This document shows positions 24,286 to 31,838 of a stretch of DNA of 43,327 nucleotides, piece after piece; within the stretch, counting starts at the first letter, position 1, and each line of letters starts with the position of its first letter. Both the position numbers and the translations under genes were made by a program. Below the pieces are notes generated by a model. That model ran no database searches and was not told where the DNA came from. It saw only the letters and a list, made by a program, of their open reading frames with translations. Source of the stretch: Actinomadura sp. HBU206391 (lineage in GTDB: Bacteria > Actinomycetota > Actinomycetes > Streptosporangiales > Streptosporangiaceae); the NCBI RefSeq assembly GCF_014323665.1, contig NZ_JABVEB010000042.1:1-43327 (forward strand). The letters are read 5' to 3'.

Positions 24286-25217
24286 CGCTGGTCCTCCTCG
24301 GTGGCGGTCATCTCGAAGAACACCTCTTCGAGGGAGCGTTCGGACGGGCGTATCTCGTGGACGTCGACCTCCGCAGCCACCAGGGCCCTGGTGACCTCGG
24401 CGGCGCGACCCGGGTCGATGCTGAGCCGCATCGCGCCATCGATGACCGAGACGGCGTCGTCGCCGGCGATCCGCATGCCGACGGCCAGCGCGGTCTCCAT
24501 CGGGTCGGCGCGCACGAGCAGCCGTTGACCGCCGCGCAGTTCGCTGACGGTCGCCTCGGTGATGAGCCGGCCGCGCGAGATCACCCCTACGCGGTCGCAC
24601 ACCTCCTGCACCTCACTGAGCAAGTGGCTCGACAGCAGCACCGTGTGCCCGGCGGCGGCCAGGTCGGCGACGAGCCGCCGCATGTCGTTGACGCCGGCGG
24701 GGTCGAGCCCGTTCGTCGGCTCGTCCAGGATGAGCAGCTCGGGGTCGCCGAGCAGCGCCGCGGCCACGCCGAGGCGCTGCTTCATGCCGAGCGAGTACGA
24801 CTTGAACCGGTCGTCGGCGCGGGCGGAGAGGTCGACCTGCGCGAGCGCGTGCCGGACCTCCTCGTCGCCGAGGCCGCGATAGCGGGCGAGCACCCGCAGG
24901 TTGTCCCGGCCGCTGAGGTACGGGTAGAACCCGGGGCTTTCGACGAGCGAGCCGATCCGGCCGATGGCGGCAGGGGCACCGGGGTCCAGCCCGAGCACGG
25001 AGGCCGTGCCGCTCGTCGGGCGGACCAGGCCGAGCACCATGCGCAGCGTGGTGGTCTTCCCGGCGCCGTTCGGGCCGAGGAAGCCGTACACCTCGCCGCG
25101 CCGCACGGTCAGGCTCACCGCGTCGACGGCCACGTGGCCGCCGTAGCTCTTCGTCAGGAGCCGCGTGCGAACGGCCGCCGCCTCCGGTGGTGCGACCGTG
25201 TCAGTGAGTGTGTTCAT
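24282..25217 (-). CDS. ABC transporter ATP-binding protein
   Basis: A 311-residue ATPase of the DRR/BcrA type. Walker A is GPNGAGKT (residues 48-55), the Q-loop lies near SLVESPGF, the signature is SLGMKQRL, Walker B is ELLILDEPTNGLDPAG, and the switch His is in LLSSHLLSE. A C-terminal extension of about 90 residues is typical of ATPases for bacitracin/daunorubicin-type exporters. The ATG at 25217 lies just downstream (on its strand) of the 66-bp promoter-region element at 25249-25314 that is repeated in front of the histidine kinase gene. It forms an operon with the permease. Confidence 0.9.
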   Translation of the reverse strand: MNTLTDTVAPPEAAAVRTRLLTKSYGGHVAVDAVSLTVRRGEVYGFLGPNGAGKTTTLRMVLGLVRPTSGTASVLGLDPGAPAAIGRIGSLVESPGFYPYLSGRDNLRVLARYRGLGDEEVRHALAQVDLSARADDRFKSYSLGMKQRLGVAAALLGDPELLILDEPTNGLDPAGVNDMRRLVADLAAAGHTVLLSSHLLSEVQEVCDRVGVISRGRLITEATVSELRGGQRLLVRADPMETALAVGMRIAGDDAVSVIDGAMRLSIDPGRAAEVTRALVAAEVDVHEIRPSERSLEEVFFEMTATEEDQR

Positions 25218-25248
25218 GGCTTAGAGCGTCGCCGCACCAGGCCGCCAC

Positions 25249-25314
25249 GTCGTCCCCTCAGCGGAGGCACGCTGATACGCAGGATCGGGTACGCGGCCTA
25301 CGCCGAGGCGGGGA
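25249..25314. repeat. Promoter-region direct repeat, left copy (before the ABC operon)
   Basis: This segment aligns with 28230-28294 in the same orientation, with about 50 of 66 positions identical by hand count. The core 29 bases (25276-25304), from TACGCAGGATCG to GGCCTACGCC, match at 25 of 29 positions. It lies 32 bp upstream of the ABC ATPase start. It may carry the binding site of the LuxR-type response regulator or be one end of an inserted segment. Confidence 0.6.
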
Positions 25315-25365
25315 CCGTCACGCGAGGTCGCAAGCCGCCGAGTTCTCTGCTCAGGATGGTCGCGC

Positions 25366-25755
25366 TCAGCCGGGGCGCACGGTGACGGTGACATGGTCGG
25401 CCGGTCGGGCGCCGGTCACCTCGACGACGGTGAGGGTGTGGCGGGTGAGCCTGACGCTGGTGCCGGGTTCGCCCTTGACGATGCGGAAGGCCTCACCGGG
25501 GCCGGTGACCTGCAGCAACGCGGTGCGGCCCTGTACGGACGCCACGACGACCTGCAGGTCGGTCACGTACACGGGCCCGTGACCGGGTCGCAGTTTCTGG
25601 GTGGCAGGGCCGGTCCGCGCGACCGAGGCCCGTTGTGAGGGGGACATGGAGGAAGGCTTCGCCTTCGGTTCTCGATCGCCGGAACACCCGGCCAGAGAGG
25701 CGACGAAGGCGGCAAGACCCACAGCGATGGCGGCCTCCCGAAGGGAGACTTTCAT
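25366..25755 (-). CDS. Small lipoprotein coupled to the calpain-like protease
   Basis: A 129-residue lipoprotein. The signal sequence ends in a lipobox, ASLAGC, so Cys28 would be lipid-modified, followed by a charged linker and a small all-beta domain of about 80 residues (VYVTDLQVVVASVQGRTALL onward) that matches no family I recognise. The ATG at 25755 overlaps the protease stop at 25752 as ATGA, so production is tied to the protease. A surface-anchored partner or inhibitor of the protease is a reasonable inference, but nothing in the sequence proves it. Confidence 0.7.
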   Translation of the reverse strand: MKVSLREAAIAVGLAAFVASLAGCSGDREPKAKPSSMSPSQRASVARTGPATQKLRPGHGPVYVTDLQVVVASVQGRTALLQVTGPGEAFRIVKGEPGTSVRLTRHTLTVVEVTGARPADHVTVTVRPG

Positions 25756-27569
25756 TTGGCTGCCACGGATCCGATACTGATGTTGATGAAGGTGTCGCTG
25801 AAATCCTTCCATGACATGGTGACCTCCGGATAACTGGAGCCCCAAGGGTTCTGCACGGTCACCGTTTTATCCTGTTCGTTCACCTCTGTCAAAAAATACT
25901 CATGGTCAGTTGTTATCTCGCCGTTTTTAACGTAGTCGGTCGGCGGGCCGACATTTCCTATCAGTTGCTGGGCTATAGGGTTGACGACCCCTGCGGTTAT
26001 CGGATTTCCGGAGTTGAATTCGGTGGCCAGCTCGTCGAAGTCGATCGGCTTGTTCCATGTGGCGGTATGGATGCTCAGGAAAACCGGGCTGCGGACCTCT
26101 CTTGATTTACCCGTGAGCACTCCGAACCGATCAGTGAACTTCCCGCCCTCTATATCGCCATACCCGCCCTTGATCTTCGCATAGGCCTTCTCCATGAGAC
26201 CTGGCCATATCTCTTCCCTGTTCGAGTCGATGTCTCCGGTACCCGCGAACGCGGGGTTTCCGTTTTCGTCGGTGGGAAGGTCGGGAGTCACCGTGACCTC
26301 GGTGCGCACATTACCTGGAAACAAAGTAACGGTATAGGTGCCGTTGGCGTTCTCGCGGATGGCCTTCTGGATGATGTCGGGCCGCTTCAACGCGAGCGCA
26401 CCCAGCGAGGCTATGAAGTAGCAGTCGCCGAGCCGACCCTGGCTGACGTCGCTCGGTTCGACTGGATACAGATTCCCGTTGATGAACGGCACTCCGCCCT
26501 TGACCGGCTTCAACTTGATGCCCTCACTGTCATCGGGAAGGCTCGGCTCGATGGTCGAGTCGTATTTCGCGATCCGACGGATCAGATCCAGCGGGGCGGT
26601 GCGCATGAGGCTGTCAGTGATCTTTCGGCGATCCGGCTCGACCTCACCGGCGGCGGTCGTGCCGAAGATCTTTTTGAGATCGGCGTCGCTGAGCCTGCCG
26701 AGGACGGCGTCACGTTCACGGGACGACAGCCCGTCGATGGCGCGGTGGATGCCGTTCATGTCGCGTGCCGTGACGAAGAGGTCGCCCTTGATGTCCTCGG
26801 CGACCTCGTGCAGCTGATCTGCCGCATTTTTGATCTTTGTGGTGTCGAAGCTGCCCGGATCATCGGGATTCAGCGAGGAGTCATGTTCCGCCAGTCGCCG
26901 CAGCGTGTCCGGGGAGGCATTGTTGCGGAGGATCTCGGTGAGCTTGTCCCTGATGTCCGCGGCGTCCATGTTGACGGTGCCGGAGTATCCGGTACGGCTG
27001 GCGAAGATCTCTTTGAGTTCGTCGTCGCTGAGTGCGGCGATGGCCGCGTCGAGGTCGGGGCCTTGGAGCTTCGACAGAGCCACCATGATCGGCTGCATCT
27101 GTTCAGGCAGGATGACGTCGCTGATCTTGTCATCAAGGGCGTCACGAACCTTCTCGACGGTCTCGTCGACCTTCTCCTCGTCCACCGCGAGCCCCGTATT
27201 CGGTGTCGCGGCCGCCGATGCCGCACGAGCGAACGGTTGACCGGCCTTCGCGGGCGCGCCCTTCCGTGTACCGGCTGTGCAGAAGAATTCGAACCACCGG
27301 CATCCGTCGTCAGCGGCTCGGCCGCCCACCTTCCCCGGGGGCCGGTCCTTGGCGGTGCCGTCGGCGTCGGCGACCGGCTTCGACGCCGGACCGTCGTCGC
27401 AGGCGGGATCGGACACCCTGCACACCGCGCCCGTGATTCCGCCGGTCACCACCCCGGGAAGGCCGCTGACCGCCACGGCCCCCGAAACGGCCGCGACGAG
27501 CAGGACCACCCCGAGATGGCTGATCGCGCCTTCGCCACGGTCGGCCCCCGAGAGGCGAAGTCTTGACAT
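25752..27569 (-). CDS. Membrane-anchored C2 (calpain-like) cysteine protease
   Basis: A 605-residue exported protein. A single N-terminal membrane segment (about residues 15-45) is followed by a low-complexity region with two CX6C motifs (C50/C57 and C90/C97). Two related helical repeats come next (about 162-237 and 272-346, sharing LSDxxLKxIF and LRRLAEHDS/IRRIAKYDS), then a C-terminal calpain-like domain. The catalytic triad is visible: Cys383 in QGRLGDCYFIASLGALA, His556 in TTDHEYFLTEV, Asn574 in VQNPWG. The start at 27569 has no clear ribosome site and sits in an AT-rich leader, possibly leaderless. The gene is less GC-rich than its neighbours, suggesting transfer. It overlaps the lipoprotein gene. 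Confidence 0.82.
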   Translation of the reverse strand: MSRLRLSGADRGEGAISHLGVVLLVAAVSGAVAVSGLPGVVTGGITGAVCRVSDPACDDGPASKPVADADGTAKDRPPGKVGGRAADDGCRWFEFFCTAGTRKGAPAKAGQPFARAASAAATPNTGLAVDEEKVDETVEKVRDALDDKISDVILPEQMQPIMVALSKLQGPDLDAAIAALSDDELKEIFASRTGYSGTVNMDAADIRDKLTEILRNNASPDTLRRLAEHDSSLNPDDPGSFDTTKIKNAADQLHEVAEDIKGDLFVTARDMNGIHRAIDGLSSRERDAVLGRLSDADLKKIFGTTAAGEVEPDRRKITDSLMRTAPLDLIRRIAKYDSTIEPSLPDDSEGIKLKPVKGGVPFINGNLYPVEPSDVSQGRLGDCYFIASLGALALKRPDIIQKAIRENANGTYTVTLFPGNVRTEVTVTPDLPTDENGNPAFAGTGDIDSNREEIWPGLMEKAYAKIKGGYGDIEGGKFTDRFGVLTGKSREVRSPVFLSIHTATWNKPIDFDELATEFNSGNPITAGVVNPIAQQLIGNVGPPTDYVKNGEITTDHEYFLTEVNEQDKTVTVQNPWGSSYPEVTMSWKDFSDTFINISIGSVAAK

Positions 27570-27664
27570 ATATGAATTATCTTGATCATTAAGGACCGGA
27601 ACAGGGTCTCAGGGCCCATGCCCACTGGACCTACCTTGGGCCGGTGCGGAGCCGCCCTGCGAGG

Positions 27665-28230
27665 TCAGAGGACGTTCAGGTCGGCCGCTGCGGCGATGGC
27701 CTGGGCCCCGGAGTCGTTCGGGTGCAGATGGTCGCCCGAGTCGTAGGCCGGCAGCAGCGCGTCGGGATCCGCGGGGTCAGCGTCGCGCCAATGATCTTGA
27801 TGCCGCGGGCGCGCGCGGCACGGACCAGTTCCCGGTGCCCGTCGATGAGCTGAGCCACCGACACCACGGGGGAGCGGCGCAGCCGATGTCGCGCCCGCCG
27901 AGGCCGATGTCATTGGTCCCCTGCAGCACGATCACGGAGCGCACACCGGGCTGGTCGAGCACGTCATGGCCGAACCGGGCGAGGCCACGGTCGCCGCCCG
28001 AGCAGGGATGGTCGGTGAGCAGTAGGTTGCCGCTGATCCCGGCGTTGAGCACACCGAGGGGCCGGCCGGCGGCGACGAGCCGCTCGGCCGGGTAGCGGTT
28101 GTCGGCGCCTGGCGTCGACCCGAACCCGTCGGTCACCGAGCTCCACAACGTGACGGTCAGTTTCTCCAGCGGCCGCGCCGGCAGCCACGCCGGCCCGTCG
28201 CATCGAGGGTACTCGCGCGGGACGGCCGGG
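27665..28230 (-). pseudogene. Broken SGNH/GDSL hydrolase gene
   Basis: Three minus-strand frames carry parts of one SGNH hydrolase. The first (to about 27870) reads CDGPAWLPARPLEKL, then VTDGFGSTPGADNRYPAERL, GVLNAGISGN and VIVLQGTNDIGLGG. A second frame follows with VVSVAQLIDGHRELVRAARA and IIGATLTP. A third has LLPAYDSGDHLHPNDSGAQA to the stop, including the Asp-His catalytic segment. About 45-50 residues are missing between the last two, and the GDS nucleophile block reads WSSVTDG, lacking the usual GDS. The N-terminal signal is absent. It is clearly inactive. The 5' end stops at the right-hand direct repeat. Confidence 0.75.
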
Positions 28231-28294
28231 TCGTCCCGCAGCGGCGCGCCGTGGCTACGCGGGATCGCGTACGGGGGCTACGCCCGGCCGGGGA
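28230..28294. repeat. Promoter-region direct repeat, right copy (before the two-component system)
   Basis: Partner of 25249-25314. The core TACGCGGGATCG ... GGGGCTACGCC occupies 28256-28284. Within it TACGC-N6-GCGTA and GCGTA-N7-TACGC symmetric arrangements are visible, as expected for a dimeric LuxR-type regulator. It ends at the histidine kinase start codon. Confidence 0.6.
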
Positions 28295-29526
28295 TGCTCC
28301 AACGCCCGCGGCCTTCTATCGTCGAGGTCGTGACGAGGGTCAGGGAAGGTGCGCGGCGTTGGCTGCCGGACGCATCGCTCTGCGTGCTCTTTCTCGTGCT
28401 GGGCTTGATCGGTACGGAGCCCGCCGCCGGCTTCCAGCCACAGGCGTCCCAGGCCCCTGACGCCCTCGCCTACGTGCTGGTGGTCGCCGCGGCCCTGTCG
28501 CTCGCCGTGCGCCGCAGACCGGGGTTGTGCCTGGCGCTCAACGGAGCGGTGGTCACCGCGTACCTCGCGGTCGGGTATCCGTACGGGCCCATCCTGCTGA
28601 CCGTTCCCGCCGCGGTGTACGGGGTCGGGGTGCGGTGGCCGCTGCCCCGGGCAGGCGTGGCGGTCGCCGCGGACTTCGTCGTACTGCTCGTCGCGGGGTT
28701 CGCCAAGCGGGCGCGTGAGCCGGGCGGCGCCGACGTCCTTGAGCACAGGATCTGGCACACGCTCGCCTGGGGAGCGGTCATCGCCGCCGCGCTCGCGGTG
28801 GCCGCGGCGGTCCGGGTACGCCGCGAGTCGGTGGGCAAGGTGCGCGTCGAGCTGGCTCGTCGCGTCGCCTCGGAGGAGCGGCTGCGGATGGCGCAGGATC
28901 TGCACGACTCCATCGGTCACGGGCTGGCGGTCATCGCGATGCAGGCCGGTGTGGCGCTGCATGTGCTCGACCGAGATCCCCAAGGGGCCAGGGACGCCAT
29001 GGAGGCGGTGCGGGCGACCAGTCGTGAATCGCTGGAGAACCTCCGTGCCGAGCTGGAGGTGCTGCGCAGCCCCGGTGCGGCCGCGCGGCGGCCCGCCCCC
29101 GGTCTCGGGGACCTCGACCGGCTCACCGACCGGGTGCGGGCGGGTGGTGTGGCCGTGCGCTTGGACATCGATCCCGATCTATCGGCGGTGCCGCCGGAGG
29201 TGAGCGCCGCCGCCTACCGCATCCTGCAGGAGTCCCTGACCAATGTGCTGCGGCACGCCGGCGCCGCGGCGGCCCGGATCCGGGTCGGTTGCGAGGACGG
29301 GACGCTGCTCGTCGAGGTCACCGACACTGGCCCGGTCGACACCGCCGAGGGCGGGCCTGTCGGCCCCGCCGGCGCCCGGCCCGGCGCGAACGGCGGTGGC
29401 CACGGCATCCGCGGCATCCGGGCGCAGGCCGAGGCGCTCGGCGGTACGCTCCACGCCGGCCCTCGCCCGTCCGGCGGATTCGCGGTCGAGGCATGTCTGC
29501 CGCTGTACGGCGGGAAGGACCGGTGA
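28294..29526 (+). CDS. Two-component sensor histidine kinase (NarL-type partner)
   Basis: A 410-residue sensor. Four to five membrane segments occupy about residues 25-175. The HisKA_3 dimerisation domain follows, with AQDLHDSIGHGLAV and phosphoacceptor His204, then a HATPase_c domain with N-box RILQESLTNVLRHAG, G1 VEVTDTG and G2 GHGIRGIRAQAEALGG. This is the LiaS/DesK-like class that senses through its membrane part. The start is taken at ATG 28294; a GTG at 28330 is possible, and upstream in-frame codons run through the broken SGNH gene and are not credible. The response regulator starts 5 bp after its stop, so they form an operon. Confidence 0.88.
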   Translation: MLQRPRPSIVEVVTRVREGARRWLPDASLCVLFLVLGLIGTEPAAGFQPQASQAPDALAYVLVVAAALSLAVRRRPGLCLALNGAVVTAYLAVGYPYGPILLTVPAAVYGVGVRWPLPRAGVAVAADFVVLLVAGFAKRAREPGGADVLEHRIWHTLAWGAVIAAALAVAAAVRVRRESVGKVRVELARRVASEERLRMAQDLHDSIGHGLAVIAMQAGVALHVLDRDPQGARDAMEAVRATSRESLENLRAELEVLRSPGAAARRPAPGLGDLDRLTDRVRAGGVAVRLDIDPDLSAVPPEVSAAAYRILQESLTNVLRHAGAAAARIRVGCEDGTLLVEVTDTGPVDTAEGGPVGPAGARPGANGGGHGIRGIRAQAEALGGTLHAGPRPSGGFAVEACLPLYGGKDR

Positions 29527-29530
29527 TCCA

Positions 29531-30187
29531 GTGATCCGGGTCGTCGTCGTGGACGATCAAGCGCTCGTACGCGTCGGGGTGCGCACGCTGCTGGGCTCCG
29601 AACCCGACATCGAGCTCGTGGGCGAGGGTGCCGACGGGCGCACCGGTGTGGCCAGGGTCCGAGCCGCGGTTCCCGACGTGGTGCTCATGGACATCCGGAT
29701 GCCGGAGATGGACGGCCTGGCGGCGCTTCGCGAGATCTCCGGAGATCCCGCGCTCAGTGCGGTGCGGGTCGTGATGCTCACGACGTTCGGACTCGACGAG
29801 TACGTGTTCGAGGCGTTGCGCTCCGGGGCGAGCGGTTTCGTCCTCAAGGACGCCGAGCCCGAGGAACTGCTCCGGGCGGTGCGCGTCGTCGCCGACGGCG
29901 GATCGCTGCTGTCGCCTTCGGTCACCCGCAGCGTCATCGCCCGCTTCGCCCGGCCGGGCCCGGCGGCAGTGGCGCACCCGGGCGTCGAGCGGCTGACCGA
30001 TCGCGAACGCGAGGTGGTGGGCTGGGTGGCCACCGGCATGTCGAACGACGAGATCGCCGCCCAGCTGGTCGTCAGCAGCGAGACCATCCGTACCCACGTG
30101 AGCCGGGCGATGCTGAAGATGCACGCTCGCGACCGGGCGCAGCTCGTCGTCTTCGCCATGCAGTCCGGCCTCGGCCCACCCGCGTGA
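29531..30187 (+). CDS. LuxR/NarL-family response regulator
   Basis: A 218-residue regulator. The receiver domain (1-120) has the acidic pair D8/D9, phosphoacceptor Asp54 in VVLMDIRMPEMDG and Lys106 in FVLKDAEP. A LuxR-type HTH (about 150-213) reads LTDREREVVGWVATGMSNDE then the recognition helix SSETIRTHVSRAMLKM. The GTG at 29531 begins MIRVVVVDDQ, exactly where receiver domains start. It is the partner of the kinase and probably controls the ABC exporter through the repeated promoter element. On the opposite strand the EamA reading frame runs through the whole gene. Confidence 0.9.
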   Translation: MIRVVVVDDQALVRVGVRTLLGSEPDIELVGEGADGRTGVARVRAAVPDVVLMDIRMPEMDGLAALREISGDPALSAVRVVMLTTFGLDEYVFEALRSGASGFVLKDAEPEELLRAVRVVADGGSLLSPSVTRSVIARFARPGPAAVAHPGVERLTDREREVVGWVATGMSNDEIAAQLVVSSETIRTHVSRAMLKMHARDRAQLVVFAMQSGLGPPA

Positions 30188-31134
30188 GCCGAGAACCTGG
30201 TCACCCGGGCGACCTTCATACGCCACCGCGTTGAGCCGGCGGCCGGGGGCCTCGGCTGCGTCTGGCCGAGCAGCGTGCCGCCGAAGGCGATGACCATGCC
30301 GAGCAGCTGCACCGGGGTGAGGTCCTGGCCGAGGAGCGCCCAGCCCAGGACGGCGGCCGACAGCGGGCTGAGCAGGCTGAGGAAGGCGACCGAGGTGGCG
30401 GGGAGGCGCGAGATGCCGCGGAACCAGACCCAGTACGCGACGGCGGTGCCGATGACGCCGAGGTAGGTGTAGCCGAGCAGGTTCTCGCCGGTGAGGTTGG
30501 GCGGCGCGCCTTCGATCAGCAGGGCGACGGGGGTGAGCAGCAGCCCACCCGCGGTGAGCTGCCAGGCGGTGAGGCTCAGCGCGCCGACGCCCTCGGGGCG
30601 GCCCCAGCGCTTGGTGAGCACCGTACCGGCGGACATGGAGGCGGCCCCGGCCAGCCCGGCGAGCACTCCCGCGGTGTCGAGCCGTGCGTCGGCGCGCAGG
30701 ACGATCAGGCCGACCCCGAGCAGCCCGGCGAGGCCGGCGAGCAGCTTGCGCGTCGTCGGCCGCTCGGCGAGCAGCGCGGCGGCGAAGGCCAGCGCGAACA
30801 GCGGGCCCACCGCGCCGAGCAGGGCCGCGACCCCGCCGGGCAGCCGGTACGCGGCCAGGAAGAGAAGCGGGAAGAACGCGCCGATGTTCAGTACGCCGAG
30901 CACCGCCGCCCGCCAGATCCACACGCCGCGCGGCAGCACCCGGGTGACGGCGAGCAGCACCAGCCCGGCCGGCAGCGCTCTCATCAGCGCGGTGAAGAGC
31001 GGGCGGTCGGGCGGCAGGAATTCCGTGGTGACGACGTAGGTCGAGCCCCAGGCGAGCGGGGTGAGCCCGGTGACGGCGAGGTCGCGGGCGTTCGGAAGGG
31101 AGGAACCTGCGCGCGGGGCGGCGATGATCGCCAT
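29557..31134 (-). CDS. EamA/DMT family transporter with read-on C terminus
   Basis: The first 300 residues (31134 to about 30234) form a complete ten-helix EamA (drug/metabolite) transporter: LTPLAWGSTYVVTTEFLPP in helix 1, PLLFLAAYRLPGGVAALLGA, and a second EamA repeat ending ISRLPATSVAFLSLLSPLSA, then IAFGGTLLGQT. Normal proteins end shortly afterwards, but here no stop codon occurs and the frame continues 225 residues antisense to the response regulator until 29557. The extra part has no protein-like features, so the native stop was probably lost by a deletion at about 30200-30240. The start at ATG 31134 has AAGGAG 8 bases upstream. Divergent from its likely MarR regulator. Confidence 0.75.
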   Translation of the reverse strand: MAIIAAPRAGSSLPNARDLAVTGLTPLAWGSTYVVTTEFLPPDRPLFTALMRALPAGLVLLAVTRVLPRGVWIWRAAVLGVLNIGAFFPLLFLAAYRLPGGVAALLGAVGPLFALAFAAALLAERPTTRKLLAGLAGLLGVGLIVLRADARLDTAGVLAGLAGAASMSAGTVLTKRWGRPEGVGALSLTAWQLTAGGLLLTPVALLIEGAPPNLTGENLLGYTYLGVIGTAVAYWVWFRGISRLPATSVAFLSLLSPLSAAVLGWALLGQDLTPVQLLGMVIAFGGTLLGQTQPRPPAAGSTRWRMKVARVTRFSAHAGGPRPDCMAKTTSCARSRACIFSIARLTWVRMVSLLTTSWAAISSFDMPVATQPTTSRSRSVSRSTPGCATAAGPGRAKRAMTLRVTEGDSSDPPSATTRTARSSSSGSASLRTKPLAPERNASNTYSSSPNVVSITTRTALSAGSPEISRSAARPSISGIRMSMSTTSGTAARTLATPVRPSAPSPTSSMSGSEPSSVRTPTRTSA

Positions 31135-31155
31135 CTGGATCACTCCTTATTGATA

Positions 31156-31217
31156 ATCTCAACGTTGAGATAACAACACGGCGAGAACCTCAACGTCAAG
31201 TAGATGAACGTTAAGAT
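31156..31217. promoter_or_regulatory. MarR operator region between EamA and MarR genes
   Basis: ATCTCAACGTTGAGAT (31156-31171) is a perfect 16-bp palindrome. Two related, less symmetric boxes follow, CTCAACGTCAAG (31189-31200) and ATGAACGTTAAGAT (31204-31217), all sharing a core like AACGTT. They cover the 104-bp divergent promoter region, as expected for an autoregulated MarR repressor. Confidence 0.75.
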
Positions 31218-31238
31218 TCTTAGTGATAAGGGAGTGTC

Positions 31239-31739
31239 ATGGGCGACGCGGTGGACGTGGTGCTGGCCCAGTGGCGGCGGGAGCGGCCCGATGTGGACCC
31301 GTGGCCCATGGGCGTCATCGGCCGGATCTCCAGGTTGTCGCGGTTGCTGGACCGGGAGCTGAAGGAGTTCTTCGCCGGCCACGGGCTGGAGGGCTGGGAG
31401 TTCGACGTGCTGGCCACACTTCGCCGGGCCGGGTCGCCGTACGAACTGACGGCGGGCGCCCTGAACCGGGCGGCGATGGTGACCTCTGGAGCGATCACCA
31501 ACCGGATCGACCGGCTGGCCGCGAAGGAACTGGTCGAGCGGGTACCCGACGGGACGGATCGGCGCTCGGTCCGGGTCCGGCTCACCGAACGAGGACTGGC
31601 GACGGTCGATGAACTGGTCGGGCTGCACGTGGCGAACGAGGCGCGCCTGTTGGCCGGCCTGGACCCGGGGGAGCGGGATCAGCTGGTCAGCACGTTGCGC
31701 GGGCTGCTGGAGTCGATGGGCGACACGTCACTGGAGTAG
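31239..31739 (+). CDS. MarR family transcriptional regulator
   Basis: A 166-residue MarR-type regulator. The N-terminal helices (GVIGRISRLSRLLDREL) are followed by the winged HTH (LEGWEFDVLATLRRAG ... AAMVTSGAITNRIDRLAAKE), the wing DGTDRRSVRVRLTERG with its conserved DxRSxxxxLT pattern, and a dimerisation helix. The ATG at 31239 has GGGAGTG before it. It is divergent from the EamA exporter, with a perfect palindrome between them, so it very likely represses that transporter and itself. Ligand unknown. Confidence 0.88.
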   Translation: MGDAVDVVLAQWRRERPDVDPWPMGVIGRISRLSRLLDRELKEFFAGHGLEGWEFDVLATLRRAGSPYELTAGALNRAAMVTSGAITNRIDRLAAKELVERVPDGTDRRSVRVRLTERGLATVDELVGLHVANEARLLAGLDPGERDQLVSTLRGLLESMGDTSLE

Positions 31740-31838
31740 GCGGCCGCCTCCGGCTCTGACCGGCCGGGGCCGGGCGCCGATCAGCTCGGATGCCGCCCAC
31801 CGGCCGACCGTACGTGACATCGGCTCGGTCGGATCGCC

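Noticed and set aside
28099..28293. Upstream extension of the histidine kinase frame
   Set aside because: It runs antisense through the broken SGNH hydrolase and the repeat element and has no family similarity; the ATG at 28294 fits the protein better.
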